Shown here one piece after another: positions 42,541-51,659 of a stretch of DNA of 64,000 nt. Under the pieces are notes generated by a model, which saw only the letters and a list, made by a program, of their open reading frames with translations, was not told the origin of the DNA and did no database searches. Both the position numbers and the translations under genes were made by a program. The stretch covers positions 366,507-430,506 of the forward strand of contig CAJTFN010000001.1 of the NCBI GenBank assembly GCA_910575815.1, in the 5' to 3' direction. Each line of letters begins with the position of its first letter. Position 1 is the stretch's first letter. This DNA comes from Oscillospiraceae bacterium. GTDB lineage: Bacteria > Bacillota > Clostridia > Oscillospirales > Oscillospiraceae.

Positions 42541-44100
42541 ATGGAATTGGATTTGAATATGCTGCGGCCCCAGGAGCGGCTGTCCCTCCAGCTGCGCCTG
42601 CTCTATGAACAGGCGGGCTTCCGGCAGTACCGCATGGGCCGCTTTGAGGAATACGGCCTCTACCAGCAGAACCGCCGCTTCCTGGCCAGCGATCAGGTGA
42701 TTACCTTCACGGATTTGGACGGGCGGCTGTTGGCCTTGAAACCCGACGTGACCCTCTCCATCGCCAAGAACGCCCGGGTGGAGGAGGGGGGCTGCGGACG
42801 CTTTTACTATGCTGAGAACGTTTACCGCCCCAGCCAGGAGAGCCACACCTTTCAGGAGATCAGCCAGCTGGGCCTGGAGTGCATCGGCGCGGTGGACGGC
42901 GCCGTCACCGTCCAGGCGGTGTCCTTGGCGGCCAGGAGCCTGGCGCTGACGGGCCGGGACTTCGTGCTGGAGGCCAGCCACATGGGCTTTGTGGCGGGTT
43001 TGCTGGACGCCGTGGGGGCCCCGGAGACGGTTCGGCCCCGTTTGCTGGCCTGTATCCGGGACCGGAACCGCCATGAGCTGCGGACGGCGGCGGAGGCGGC
43101 GGGCTTGTCCCGGCAGGGCACCGACGCCCTTTGCCGTCTGGACACCCTGTCGGGGGACTGGGAGGAGGTCTTGGCCCAGGCGGAGCCCATTGCCCTCAAT
43201 GCCGCCATGGGCGGTGCGCTGACGGAGCTGCGGACGCTGTGCGCCGCTCTGGAGGGGCAGAGGCTTCGGCTGGATTTGTCCCTGGTGAACGATATGGACT
43301 ACTACAACGGTTTGGTTTTCCAGGGGTACGTGACCGGCTTGCCCCGGGCGGTGCTCAAGGGCGGGCAGTACGACCCCTTGGCGGAGCAGTTCCGCCCTGG
43401 AGCCAAAGCCATTGGCTTTGCCCTGTATCTGGATGAGCTGGAGCGCCTCACCGACGCGCCTCCGGAGAAGGGCAGCATGTTAAATGTGGCCCTGCCCAAG
43501 GGAAGACTGGGGGACAAGGTGTATCAGCTTCTGGCGGGAGTGGGGTACGGCTGCCCGGAGGACTATAACGAGAGCCGGAAGCTGGTGGTGGAGAACCCTG
43601 CCGCCGGGATACGATACTTTTTAGTGAAACCCAGCGATGTGGCCATCTACGTGGAACACGGCGCGGCGGACGTCGGCATCGTGGGCAAGGACATTCTGTC
43701 CGAGTCCGGAGCGGACGTGTATGAGCTGCTGGACACGGGCCTGGGGAAGTGCCGCATGTGCGTGGCGGGGCCCGAGGACTTTCAGGACGACCCGGCCCGG
43801 ACCCTCCGGGTGGCGACGAAATTTGTGAACATTGCCAAGGCCTACTATGCCGCCCAGGGCCGGGACATCGACATTATCAAATTAAACGGGTCCATTGAGC
43901 TGGCCCCCCTCCGGGGCTTATCCGACGTGATTGTGGACATTGTGGAGACCGGCGCCACGCTGCGGGAGAACCATTTGAAGGTGCTGACCGAGTTTCTGCC
44001 CATCTCCGCCCGAGTTGTGGCGAACCGGGCCAGCTTCCAATTCAAGCGCCGGGAGATTGAGACGCTGCTGGGCAAGCTGGCGGAGGTGACAGGGAGATGA
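42541..44100 (+). CDS. hisZG: HisZ-HisG fusion, ATP phosphoribosyltransferase
   Basis: One 519-residue frame encodes both halves of the short-form ATP phosphoribosyltransferase. Residues 1-310 are the HisRS-like regulatory subunit HisZ (RFLASDQVITFTDLDGRLL, LKPDVTLSIAKNA, NDMDYYNGLVFQGY). Residues 318-519 are short HisG (NVALPKGRLGDKVY, KPSDVAIYVEHGAADVGIVG, DIVETGATLRENHL). The complex makes PR-ATP, the first step of histidine synthesis. These are usually two genes; here a short linker (ERLTDAPPEKGS) joins them. AAGGAGG precedes the ATG. Confidence 0.95.
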   Translation: MELDLNMLRPQERLSLQLRLLYEQAGFRQYRMGRFEEYGLYQQNRRFLASDQVITFTDLDGRLLALKPDVTLSIAKNARVEEGGCGRFYYAENVYRPSQESHTFQEISQLGLECIGAVDGAVTVQAVSLAARSLALTGRDFVLEASHMGFVAGLLDAVGAPETVRPRLLACIRDRNRHELRTAAEAAGLSRQGTDALCRLDTLSGDWEEVLAQAEPIALNAAMGGALTELRTLCAALEGQRLRLDLSLVNDMDYYNGLVFQGYVTGLPRAVLKGGQYDPLAEQFRPGAKAIGFALYLDELERLTDAPPEKGSMLNVALPKGRLGDKVYQLLAGVGYGCPEDYNESRKLVVENPAAGIRYFLVKPSDVAIYVEHGAADVGIVGKDILSESGADVYELLDTGLGKCRMCVAGPEDFQDDPARTLRVATKFVNIAKAYYAAQGRDIDIIKLNGSIELAPLRGLSDVIVDIVETGATLRENHLKVLTEFLPISARVVANRASFQFKRREIETLLGKLAEVTGR

Positions 44101-45365
44101 TGCGGATTTTGGATTTTGACGCCCTTCGACCGGAGGAGTTTCTGAACCGGGACATCCGGGCGGAGGAGGACGTGAGCGCCGCTGTGGACGAGGTCATCGC
44201 AAACGTCCGGAAGAAGGGGGACGCCGCCCTTCGGGAGTACACCCGCCGCTTCGACGGGGCGGACCCGGCGGAACTGCGGGTGACGGAGGCGGAGCTTGAC
44301 ATTGCCCTGGAACAGGTGGACCCCGCCTTCCTCCAAACGCTGGAGGAGGCGGCGGAGAATGTCCGTCGTTTCCATGAGCGCCAGCGGCACAACGGCTTCC
44401 TTCTGGCGGACCGTCCCGGTGTGGTCATGGGCCAGCGGTGGACTCCCATTGAGCGGGTGGGCGTCTGTGTGCCCCGAAGTCCGGAGGCCTTTCCCTCCAC
44501 GATTTTGATGAACGTGATTCCGGCCAGGATTGCCGGAGTGAGATACATTGCGCTGGTGACGCCGCCCCGGAAGGACGGAACCGTCAGCGCGGGAGCCCTG
44601 GCGGCGGCGCGAATCGCCGGGGCGGATGCGGTGTTCAAGGTGGGCGGCGCGCAGGCGGTGGCCGCTCTGGCCTATGGGACGGAAAGCCTCCCGCGGGTGG
44701 ACAAGATTGTGGGGCCCGGAGGGATTTTTGTGGCCACCGCCAAGAGGAAGGTCTTCGGGCAGGTGGCCATTGACATGATCGCCGGTCCCAGTGAGATTCT
44801 GGTGCTGGCGGACGGGAGGATGAATCCCAAATGGGTGGCGGCGGATCTTCTGAGCCAGGCGGAGCACGACGTGCTGGCCTCGGCGGTATTGGTGACGGAC
44901 AGCTGGGCGCTGGCGGAGGCCGTCCAGGCGGAAGTGGAGGCCCAGCTGGAGGCCCTGCCCCGAAAGGATATTGCCCGCCGGTCCATTGAGGACAACGGAA
45001 AAATCATCGTCACGGACAGCCTGGACAAGGCGGTGGAGGCGGTGAACCGCATCGCGCCGGAGCATTTGGAGCTCTGCGTGGAGGAGCCCTTCGCCCTGCT
45101 GCCCCGGATTCAAAACGCCGGGAGTATTTTCCTGGGCCGAACGACCCCAGAGGCCTTGGGAGACTATTTTGCGGGGCCGAATCACACCCTGCCCACCTCC
45201 GGCACGGCAAGGTTTTCCAGCCCCCTGGGGGTGGACGACTTCATGAAGCGCTCCAGCTTCCTCTGCTACGATCAGGAGGCTCTGAAGGACTGCGGAGCGA
45301 AGATCGCGGAGTTTGCCCGGCAGGAGGGATTGGAGGGACATGCCAGATCGGTTCTTCTTCGATAA
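44097..45365 (+). CDS. hisD: Histidinol dehydrogenase
   Basis: The 422-residue Zn enzyme performs the last two oxidations to histidine. Signature blocks include GVCVPRSPEAFPSTILMNV, VGGAQAVAALAYGTES, VDKIVGPGG and the metal/catalytic LLSQAEHDVLA. The ATG at 44097 overlaps the hisZG stop by four bases (ATGA), with GGAGGTGA seven bases upstream; ATG 44100 is in frame. Confidence 0.97.
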   Translation: MMRILDFDALRPEEFLNRDIRAEEDVSAAVDEVIANVRKKGDAALREYTRRFDGADPAELRVTEAELDIALEQVDPAFLQTLEEAAENVRRFHERQRHNGFLLADRPGVVMGQRWTPIERVGVCVPRSPEAFPSTILMNVIPARIAGVRYIALVTPPRKDGTVSAGALAAARIAGADAVFKVGGAQAVAALAYGTESLPRVDKIVGPGGIFVATAKRKVFGQVAIDMIAGPSEILVLADGRMNPKWVAADLLSQAEHDVLASAVLVTDSWALAEAVQAEVEAQLEALPRKDIARRSIEDNGKIIVTDSLDKAVEAVNRIAPEHLELCVEEPFALLPRIQNAGSIFLGRTTPEALGDYFAGPNHTLPTSGTARFSSPLGVDDFMKRSSFLCYDQEALKDCGAKIAEFARQEGLEGHARSVLLR

Positions 45366-45529
45366 ACGGGGGATTCAGCCGGGAGGACGGCGGGATTCTT
45401 GTATCCGCCATATCGCTGGCGGAAATCCCGATTTCGCCGCCGCCGGCGCGGCACTGGAGAGAATTCTGGCCTCCTTCACCGCTTTGAGGTATGTCTGTGC
45501 TTCGGAAAGGAGAGGATGCTGATACTACT

Positions 45530-46177
45530 ATGAGAGAAGAAAATTACGAGCCCGTCAAGGCCCTGGTGGAGACCTGGGACGAGGAATGGGGCTGCGGCCC
45601 CTATGAGGATTGTCTGCCGGAGGCGGAGGAGCTTCGGAGGCTGAATGAGCTGACGGGACGGAACTGGAAGGCGGAAGACGTTCGGGACGTCTGTTTTGAG
45701 TTTTCCGCGCATAATTCCTTAGAGGAGACGGTCTATTTCCTCCTCCATGGCGAGTATCCGCCTGTGTACCAGGTGCGCCTGGTGTTTTACCGGCCAAAGC
45801 CTGGTGCGGCGCTGGACCCCAAGGCGGTTTATGAAAAGTACCGCTTTGGCGGTAAGATGAAGGCGCTGGAAAAGCTGCCCTATGAGCAGATTGTGGAAAA
45901 GCTCCGGGGCTTCTCCGGTTGGGCGGAGTGGACGCCGGAAGGCGGCGGGGATATGGGACGGAACCGCCGCTTTGACTGCGTGGAGCAGCGGAAATACTGG
46001 AGCGACACTCATTTCTGGATCTTTGAGTACGGGAGGGAGACAGAGACGGAGCATGAAACCCAACTGATCTGCCTCTCCTGCCGGAATTTAAGCGAGGAAC
46101 AAATCCAAGCGTTGACAGACATCCTGGCGGCCTTCGGCCTCTCCGTCCAAGACCGGGAGGAAGATCACGCCTACTAA
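45530..46177 (+). CDS. Unknown protein embedded in the histidine operon (after hisD)
   Basis: A soluble protein of about 215 residues that I cannot assign. Visible segments are YEPVKALVETWDEEWGCGPY, an FEFSAHNSLEETVYFLLHG stretch and a mixed beta C-terminal half. It lies between hisD (165-base gap) and hisC (18 bases) in the same direction. The start is uncertain: ATG 45530 fits protein-like sequence, but GGAGAGG is 13 or more bases away; ATG 45491 would add 13 residues. The gap before it holds no other gene that I can support. Confidence 0.6.
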   Translation: MREENYEPVKALVETWDEEWGCGPYEDCLPEAEELRRLNELTGRNWKAEDVRDVCFEFSAHNSLEETVYFLLHGEYPPVYQVRLVFYRPKPGAALDPKAVYEKYRFGGKMKALEKLPYEQIVEKLRGFSGWAEWTPEGGGDMGRNRRFDCVEQRKYWSDTHFWIFEYGRETETEHETQLICLSCRNLSEEQIQALTDILAAFGLSVQDREEDHAY

Positions 46178-46195
46178 ACGAAAACGAGGTGCCCT

Positions 46196-47263
46196 ATGAG
46201 CCGGTTTTTATCTCCGGAGGCCCGGCGGCTGGATCCCTATACCCCTGGCGAACAGCCCCGAGACCAGAAGTACGTCAAGCTGAACACCAACGAGAGCCCC
46301 TTTCCGCCTTCACCGAAGGTTCTGGAAGCTCTCAGCCGGGCGGAGGCGGAAAAGCTCTGCCTCTATTCCGACCCCACCTGCACCCTTCTCAACGACGCCA
46401 TTGCCCGGCGGTACGGGCTGGAGCCGGAAAATGTGATCTCCGGCAACGGCTCCGACGAGGTTCTGGCCTTCGCCTTCCGGGCCTTTTGCGGAGAGGGACG
46501 GGGGGCGGCTTTCGCCGACATTACCTATGGGTTCTATGAGGCCCAGGCGGCCCTCTTCGGGCTGGAGGCCCGGCGGGTTCCGCTGCGGGAGGATTTCTCT
46601 TTGAACGTGGAGGACTACATGGATTTCCCCGGCACGGTGGTCATAGCCAATCCCAACGCCCCTACGGGCATGACAGTTTCCGTGTCCCACATTCGGAGGC
46701 TGCTGGAAAGGAACCCGAACCGGGTGGTCCTTGTGGACGAAGCCTATGTGGATTTTGGGGCGGAGAGCTGCGTGCCCCTGATTCGGGAGTACGGCCATCT
46801 TCTGGTGACCCAAACCATGTCCAAGAGCCGGTCTCTGGCGGGGGGACGAATCGGATTCGCCCTGGGCTCCCAGGAGCTGATCGCGGATTTGAACCGGGTG
46901 AAGTACAGCTTCAACCCCTATAATGTCAATCGCCTCTCCCTGCTGGCGGGAGCCGCCGCCATAGAGGACGAGGACTATTTTCAAAGCTGCTGCCGGACGG
47001 TGCGGGACAACCGGGCCTGGACGGTGGAGGCGCTGGAGGCCCGGGGATTCACCGTGTTGTCCTCCTCCGCGAATTTTATCTTTGCCCGGTCAAACCGCCT
47101 CTCCGGAGAGGAGCTGTACCGGCGATGGAAGGAGAACGGCATCCTGGTCCGCTGGTTTGGCCAGGACCGTATCCGGGACTTTGTACGGATTACCATCGGC
47201 TCCCGGGAGCAGATGGCGGCGCTGGTGGAGACCCTGGACCGGCTGCTGGAGAACGACGGCTAA
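46196..47263 (+). CDS. hisC: Histidinol-phosphate aminotransferase
   Basis: The 355-residue fold I PLP enzyme transaminates imidazole acetol phosphate with glutamate. Motifs: LNTNESPFPPSPKV at the start, GNGSDEVLAFAF, ANPNAPTGM, VDEAYVDFG and the PLP Lys region TMSKSRSLAGGRIGF. GAGGTG precedes the ATG. Confidence 0.96.
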   Translation: MSRFLSPEARRLDPYTPGEQPRDQKYVKLNTNESPFPPSPKVLEALSRAEAEKLCLYSDPTCTLLNDAIARRYGLEPENVISGNGSDEVLAFAFRAFCGEGRGAAFADITYGFYEAQAALFGLEARRVPLREDFSLNVEDYMDFPGTVVIANPNAPTGMTVSVSHIRRLLERNPNRVVLVDEAYVDFGAESCVPLIREYGHLLVTQTMSKSRSLAGGRIGFALGSQELIADLNRVKYSFNPYNVNRLSLLAGAAAIEDEDYFQSCCRTVRDNRAWTVEALEARGFTVLSSSANFIFARSNRLSGEELYRRWKENGILVRWFGQDRIRDFVRITIGSREQMAALVETLDRLLENDG

Positions 47264-47374
47264 CCCGAATGAAAGAACCGCGCAAACGGCCTCCCGCGGT
47301 GACGTTGGCCGCGGCCTTTGACGGAAGCGCTCCGGCTTCTTTGGAAGTATTTTCACACATAGGAGGGAAGGAAC

Positions 47375-47962
47375 ATGCGCGCCACGACGATTGAACGAAA
47401 CACCCGGGAGACGAAGATCCGCCTGACTTTGAATCTGGATGGGACCGGCCGGGGGGAGCTGGCTACCGGCTGTGGCTTTTTGGACCACATGCTGGAGCTC
47501 TTCGCCCGGCACGGGGATTTTGACCTTGCCGTCGTCTGCCAAGGGGACATCCAGGTGGATTACCACCACTCCGTGGAGGACGTCGGCATCTGCTTGGGCC
47601 AGGCGTTTCAGGAGGCCCTGGGGGATAAACGGGGCATTGTCCGTTACGGGCAGTTCCTGCTGCCCATGGACGAAACTCTGGTTCTCTGCGCCGCGGACCT
47701 CTCGGGACGGGACTATCTGGGCTGGGCGGTGGACCTGCCTGCGGCCAAGGTAGGGGATTTTGACACGGAGCTGGCCCAGGAGTTCTGGCTGGGGTTTGTG
47801 CGGAACTGCCCCGGGTCCATCCACATCCGCCGACTGGCGGGAGAGAATACCCACCATATTTTAGAAGCCGTGTTTAAGGGCATGGGCCGGACGCTGCGGT
47901 CCGCCGTGGCCCTGGATCCCAAGCACGCGGACGAGATTCCAAGCACGAAAGGGCTGCTGTGA
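47375..47962 (+). CDS. hisB: Imidazoleglycerol-phosphate dehydratase
   Basis: The 195-residue Mn enzyme dehydrates imidazole glycerol phosphate. Paired metal-binding motifs are GCGFLDHMLELFARHG with DYHHSVEDVGI, and ENTHHILEAVFKGMG. It is the single-function form, with the phosphatase step done by HisK. GGAGG precedes its ATG; hisH starts at the next base after its stop. Confidence 0.97.
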   Translation: MRATTIERNTRETKIRLTLNLDGTGRGELATGCGFLDHMLELFARHGDFDLAVVCQGDIQVDYHHSVEDVGICLGQAFQEALGDKRGIVRYGQFLLPMDETLVLCAADLSGRDYLGWAVDLPAAKVGDFDTELAQEFWLGFVRNCPGSIHIRRLAGENTHHILEAVFKGMGRTLRSAVALDPKHADEIPSTKGLL

Positions 47963-48574
47963 ATGATTGCGATTGTAGATTACGGTGTGGGGAACCTGTT
48001 TTCCCTACAGTCCAGCCTCCGGTCCCTGGGGCTGGAAACAGAGGTCACCGGCGAGGCGGAGCGCCTCCGGCGGGCGGAGCGGATCATCCTTCCCGGCGTG
48101 GGGGCCTTTGGAGACGCCCGGGCCAAGTTGGACGCCACCCGGTTGGTCCCGGTTCTGTTGGAGGAGGCGGAACAAAAGCCCCTCCTGGGCATCTGCCTGG
48201 GGATGCAGCTTCTCTTTGACCGGAGCTTTGAATACGGGGAGCACCCTGGCCTGGGACTGATTCCGGGGGAGGTAGCGGATTTACGGGAGGCCTTGGACAG
48301 CCGGCGCTGGAAGGTGCCCCACATGGGCTGGAACCGCCTGGAAATTGTGCGGGATGACCCGCTGTTCCGGGAGTCCCGCAGGGGCGAATATGTTTACTAT
48401 GTACACAGCTTCTACGCCCGCCGCTGTGAGGACAGCGTTCTGGCCACCTCGGAGTATGGCGGCGTTGCCGTTCCCGGCGTGGTGCGCCGGGGGAATGTTT
48501 GGGGCGCGCAGTTCCACCCGGAAAAATCCGGAGAGGCGGGACTGCGGCTGCTGCGGGCTTTTGCGGAATTGTGA
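47963..48574 (+). CDS. hisH: Imidazole glycerol phosphate synthase glutaminase subunit
   Basis: The 203-residue class I glutamine amidotransferase feeds ammonia to HisF. It opens IAIVDYGVGNLFSLQSSL and has the nucleophile elbow GICLGMQLLF with the active Cys; the His-x-Glu pair is in GAQFHPEKSG. The ATG begins directly after the hisB stop. Its synthase partner hisF is two genes further on. Confidence 0.96.
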   Translation: MIAIVDYGVGNLFSLQSSLRSLGLETEVTGEAERLRRAERIILPGVGAFGDARAKLDATRLVPVLLEEAEQKPLLGICLGMQLLFDRSFEYGEHPGLGLIPGEVADLREALDSRRWKVPHMGWNRLEIVRDDPLFRESRRGEYVYYVHSFYARRCEDSVLATSEYGGVAVPGVVRRGNVWGAQFHPEKSGEAGLRLLRAFAEL

Positions 48575-48594
48575 GACAAGAGAGGAGAATGGTT

Positions 48595-49065
48595 ATGAGA
48601 AGAGACGATCGGGCCGTTACGGACCCCATTAGAATCCGGGAGATTATCGCCGGCTGTACCTGTTGCCGTTTGGGGCTTTGCGACCAGGGGAGGGCTTACG
48701 TGGTTCCCCTGGACTTTGGCTTTGTAGAGCGGGAGGGCCACTATACCTTTTATTTTCACGGCGCGAAGGAGGGACGGAAGATCGACCTGATCCGGGCCTC
48801 CGGCTGGGCCGCGTTTGAGATGGACCGGGGGCATGAGTGGGTTCGGGGAGACCGGGCCAGCGCCAACACCTCCCGCTTCCAGTGCGTCATGGGCGGCGGC
48901 CCGGTAACGCTGCTGGAGACGGCGGAGGAAAAGCGGGAGGGCCTCCAGGCCATTTTGGCCCATGTCACCGGCCGGGACGGCTGGGACATCGACGACAGCG
49001 CGTTGGAAAAGACCGCGGTCTTTCGCCTGGACGCGGAGGAAGTGACCTGCAAGGTCCATCCCTAG
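48595..49065 (+). CDS. Pyridoxamine 5'-phosphate oxidase-fold flavoprotein, NimA-like
   Basis: The 156-residue split-barrel protein resembles the NimA/5-nitroimidazole reductase branch of the PPOx family (RLGLCDQGRAYVVPLDFG; YFHGAKEGRKIDL; RFQCVMGGGPVTLLE). Such proteins bind FMN or heme; their physiological substrate is usually unknown. It is 20 bases after hisH and 16 before hisA, thus cotranscribed with histidine genes although no histidine step needs it. GAGGAG precedes the chosen ATG; ATG 48589 is also in frame. Confidence 0.82.
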   Translation: MRRDDRAVTDPIRIREIIAGCTCCRLGLCDQGRAYVVPLDFGFVEREGHYTFYFHGAKEGRKIDLIRASGWAAFEMDRGHEWVRGDRASANTSRFQCVMGGGPVTLLETAEEKREGLQAILAHVTGRDGWDIDDSALEKTAVFRLDAEEVTCKVHP

Positions 49066-49081
49066 GAAGAGGAGGCGTACC

Positions 49082-49801
49082 ATGCAGATTTTTCCTGCCA
49101 TCGACCTGCGGGGCGGACAGGTGGTCCGTCTCTACCAGGGAGATTACGATCAGGAGACCGTCTACGGCGCGGATCCCCGGGCCCAGGCCCGGGCCTTTCT
49201 GGACGCTGGGGCCCAGTATCTCCATGTCGTGGATCTGGACGGGGCTCGGGACGGGACCCTGGCAAACTTTGACAGCATCGCCGCCATCGCGAAACAGGGC
49301 GGCCTCTACATCGAAGTGGGCGGCGGCATCCGCACGGAAGACCGGGTCCGGCAATATCTGGACATCGGGGTGAGCCGCTGCATTTTGGGCACCGCGGCGG
49401 TAAAAGACTTTGATTTCACCGCCCGGATGGCCCGGCGGTACGGAGACCAAATCGCCGTGGGGGTGGACGCCCGGGAGGGCTATGTGGCTGTCAACGGCTG
49501 GAAGGAGCTCTCCCAGGAACGGGGGGTGGATTTTTGCCGCCGCCTCCGGGACGCGGGAGTGAAGACGGTCATTTACACGGACATCAGCCGGGACGGCGCG
49601 GGCCTGGGGACCAACCTGGAGCTCTACGAGGAGCTGGTCCAAATTGAGGGGCTGGACATCACCGCTTCCGGCGGCGTCAGTTCCCTGGAGGAGCTGGAGC
49701 GCCTGGAACGCCTGGGCGTCCGGGCCGCCATCCTGGGCAAGGCCCTGTACACCGGGCGGCTGGACCTCCGGACCGTCATTCAGGAGGTGGGAACATGTTA
49801 G
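49082..49801 (+). CDS. hisA: ProFAR isomerase HisA
   Basis: The 239-residue TIM barrel isomerises ProFAR to PRFAR. Catalytic Asp residues are in FPAIDLRGGQVV and YTDISRDG; phosphate loops are VGGGIR and ASGGVS. Its stop lies seven bases inside hisF, indicating coupled translation. GAGGAGG precedes the ATG. Confidence 0.96.
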   Translation: MQIFPAIDLRGGQVVRLYQGDYDQETVYGADPRAQARAFLDAGAQYLHVVDLDGARDGTLANFDSIAAIAKQGGLYIEVGGGIRTEDRVRQYLDIGVSRCILGTAAVKDFDFTARMARRYGDQIAVGVDAREGYVAVNGWKELSQERGVDFCRRLRDAGVKTVIYTDISRDGAGLGTNLELYEELVQIEGLDITASGGVSSLEELERLERLGVRAAILGKALYTGRLDLRTVIQEVGTC

Positions 49802-50550
49802 CGAAGCGGATCATCCCCTGTTTGGACGTGAAGGATGGCCGGGTGGTAAAGGGCACCAATTTTGAGGGCCTCCGGGATATGGCGGACCCGGTGGAGATGG
49901 CCCGGTTTTACAACGCCTCCGGCGCGGATGAGCTGGTGTTTTACGACATCACCGCCTCCGCAGAGGGACGGAACCTGTTCACGGATATTCTGCGCCGGGT
50001 GGCCTCCGATATTTTCATTCCCCTCACCGTGGGCGGCGGCATCCGGACTCTGGAGGACTTTGACCGGGTGCTGAAATGCGGTGCGGACAAGGTCAGCGTC
50101 AACTCCGGGGCCATCGCGGACCCCGCGCTCATCGCGGCGGCGGCCAAGAAGTACGGGGACCAGTGCGTGGTGCTCTCTATGGACGTGAAGCGGCTGGATG
50201 GACAGTTCCGCCTCTTTGCCAAGGGAGGCCGGGAGGACACCGGCATCGATGCCATGGACTGGGCGGTCCGGGGGGCGGAGAGCGGCGCGGGGGAGATCGT
50301 GCTGAACTCCATTGACACCGACGGTGTGAAAGACGGCTTTGACCTGGAAATGCTGGACGCTCTGGCGGCCCGGGTCCGGGTGCCCATTGTCGCCAGCGGC
50401 GGCGCGGGGAATATGGCTCACTTCGCGGAGCTCTTCACCCACCCCGGCATTGACGCGGGTCTGGCGGCGTCGATTTTCCACACGAAACAGGTGGATATCA
50501 AGGACTTGAAGCGCTATCTCCGCGGCAAGGGTGTGGAGATGCGTCTGTGA
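49795..50550 (+). CDS. hisF: Imidazole glycerol phosphate synthase cyclase subunit
   Basis: The 251-residue TIM barrel uses HisH-derived ammonia to convert PRFAR to imidazole glycerol phosphate and AICAR. Motifs: RIIPCLDVKDGRVVKGTNF with the catalytic Asp, YDITASAEGR, TVGGGIR and NSIDTDGVKDGFD. It overlaps hisA by seven bases. The AICAR made here feeds purine synthesis and so connects to purA/purB. Confidence 0.97.
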   Translation: MLAKRIIPCLDVKDGRVVKGTNFEGLRDMADPVEMARFYNASGADELVFYDITASAEGRNLFTDILRRVASDIFIPLTVGGGIRTLEDFDRVLKCGADKVSVNSGAIADPALIAAAAKKYGDQCVVLSMDVKRLDGQFRLFAKGGREDTGIDAMDWAVRGAESGAGEIVLNSIDTDGVKDGFDLEMLDALAARVRVPIVASGGAGNMAHFAELFTHPGIDAGLAASIFHTKQVDIKDLKRYLRGKGVEMRL

Positions 50551-50578
50551 CGGAAAACTTGGAAAGGAGCGCGTAAGA

Positions 50579-51022
50579 ATGGATAACGATATTCGCTGGT
50601 GGTTTACGGGGTTTGAGGAGGGCCTGGGGGCCCTGCCGGAGGAGGAACGGGGAACCCTGCTCTGCCGCTGCGCGGAGAACTGCCTCCAGATGGGGATGCT
50701 GGAGTTTTACCGAGGCGTGTGGGAACGTTCCGGTGGGGATATTGACGGGTTCTTCCGGGCCCTGGGAGACATGGGGGGACTGGAGACGGAGATCGTGCGG
50801 CCCGGGAAGGAATTCTGGCTCATCTTCCATCAGTGCACTTGCTCCCTCCACACCCAGGGCTACATCCACTCCGGCCTGCTGTGCGAGTGTTCCCGGCAGA
50901 GTGTGCTGTGTATTCTCCGGGAGTTGTGGCCGGAGCGGCGCTTTGCGGTGGACCCGGAGGGCACCATTTTGAACGGGGCCCAGGACTGCCGGTTCCACAT
51001 CATGGAGCAGGAGGGGGTCTGA
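50579..51022 (+). CDS. Cysteine-rich small protein embedded in the histidine operon
   Basis: The 147-residue protein contains a striking Cys/His pattern in its second half: [20 protein letters not shown] followed by [10 protein letters not shown], plus a final DCRFHI. An LCRCAENC segment lies near residue 30. The arrangement recalls small clostridial proteins with an ATC-hydrolase-like or heme/metal-binding fold, but I cannot name the family firmly. It sits between hisF and hisIE with an excellent AAGGAG, and hisIE starts one base after its stop, so it is part of the operon. Confidence 0.7.
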   Translation: MDNDIRWWFTGFEEGLGALPEEERGTLLCRCAENCLQMGMLEFYRGVWERSGGDIDGFFRALGDMGGLETEIVRPGKEFWLIFHQCTCSLHTQGYIHSGLLCECSRQSVLCILRELWPERRFAVDPEGTILNGAQDCRFHIMEQEGV

Positions 51023-51023
51023 G

Positions 51024-51659
51024 ATGGAGCTGAAATTCGACGAGAAGGGCCTGATTCCCGCCATCGTTCAGGATCACTACACCAAGGAGGTCTTGACCCT
51101 GGCCTACATGAACGCGGAGAGCTTGGCCATTACCATTGATGAGAGGCGGACCTGCTTCTGGAGCCGGAGCCGCCAGGAGCTCTGGCGGAAGGGGGAGACC
51201 AGCGGGAACCGCCAGCACGTGGTATCCATTACCGCTGACTGCGACGGCGACGCCCTGGTGATCGAGGTGGTGAAGGACGGTCCAGCCTGCCACACTGGGG
51301 CGGAGAGCTGCTTCTTCAACGAGATTTACCTTTCCGATCAGCTAAAGCGCTTCAGCTATGAGGGCCTTTATCAACTCATCGCCGGGCGCAAGACCAATCC
51401 CAAGGAGGGCAGCTACACCACCTATCTCTTCGACAAGGGTCTGGATAAGATTCTGAAAAAGGTAGGGGAGGAGTGCACCGAGGTGATCATCGGCGGCCGG
51501 AAGGAGGACCGGGAAGAGACTGTCTACGAGATTGCCGATCTGTGCTATCACGTGATGGTGCTGATGGTCCAGATGGGCATCACCGTGGAGGACGTCACTC
51601 GGGAGCTGGAGAAGCGTCACGTGGTGGACCACAAGGTTAAGCAGGAGCGGATGCAATGA
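51024..51659 (+). CDS. hisI: Bifunctional PR-AMP cyclohydrolase / PR-ATP pyrophosphatase
   Basis: The 211-residue HisIE protein does steps two and three of the pathway. The N-terminal HisI domain has [25 protein letters not shown] and the Zn/Mg ligands in [11 protein letters not shown] and [13 protein letters not shown]. The C-terminal HisE helix bundle has [17 protein letters not shown] and [13 protein letters not shown]. Its ATGA stop overlaps the start of hisK by four bases. Confidence 0.97.
   Translation: MELKFDEKGLIPAIVQDHYTKEVLTLAYMNAESLAITIDERRTCFWSRSRQELWRKGETSGNRQHVVSITADCDGDALVIEVVKDGPACHTGAESCFFNEIYLSDQLKRFSYEGLYQLIAGRKTNPKEGSYTTYLFDKGLDKILKKVGEECTEVIIGGRKEDREETVYEIADLCYHVMVLMVQMGITVEDVTRELEKRHVVDHKVKQERMQ

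Noticed and set aside
45313..45522. 69-codon plus-strand frame between hisD and the next gene
   Set aside because: It begins inside hisD in a different frame, has no ribosome binding site and shows no protein-like conservation.
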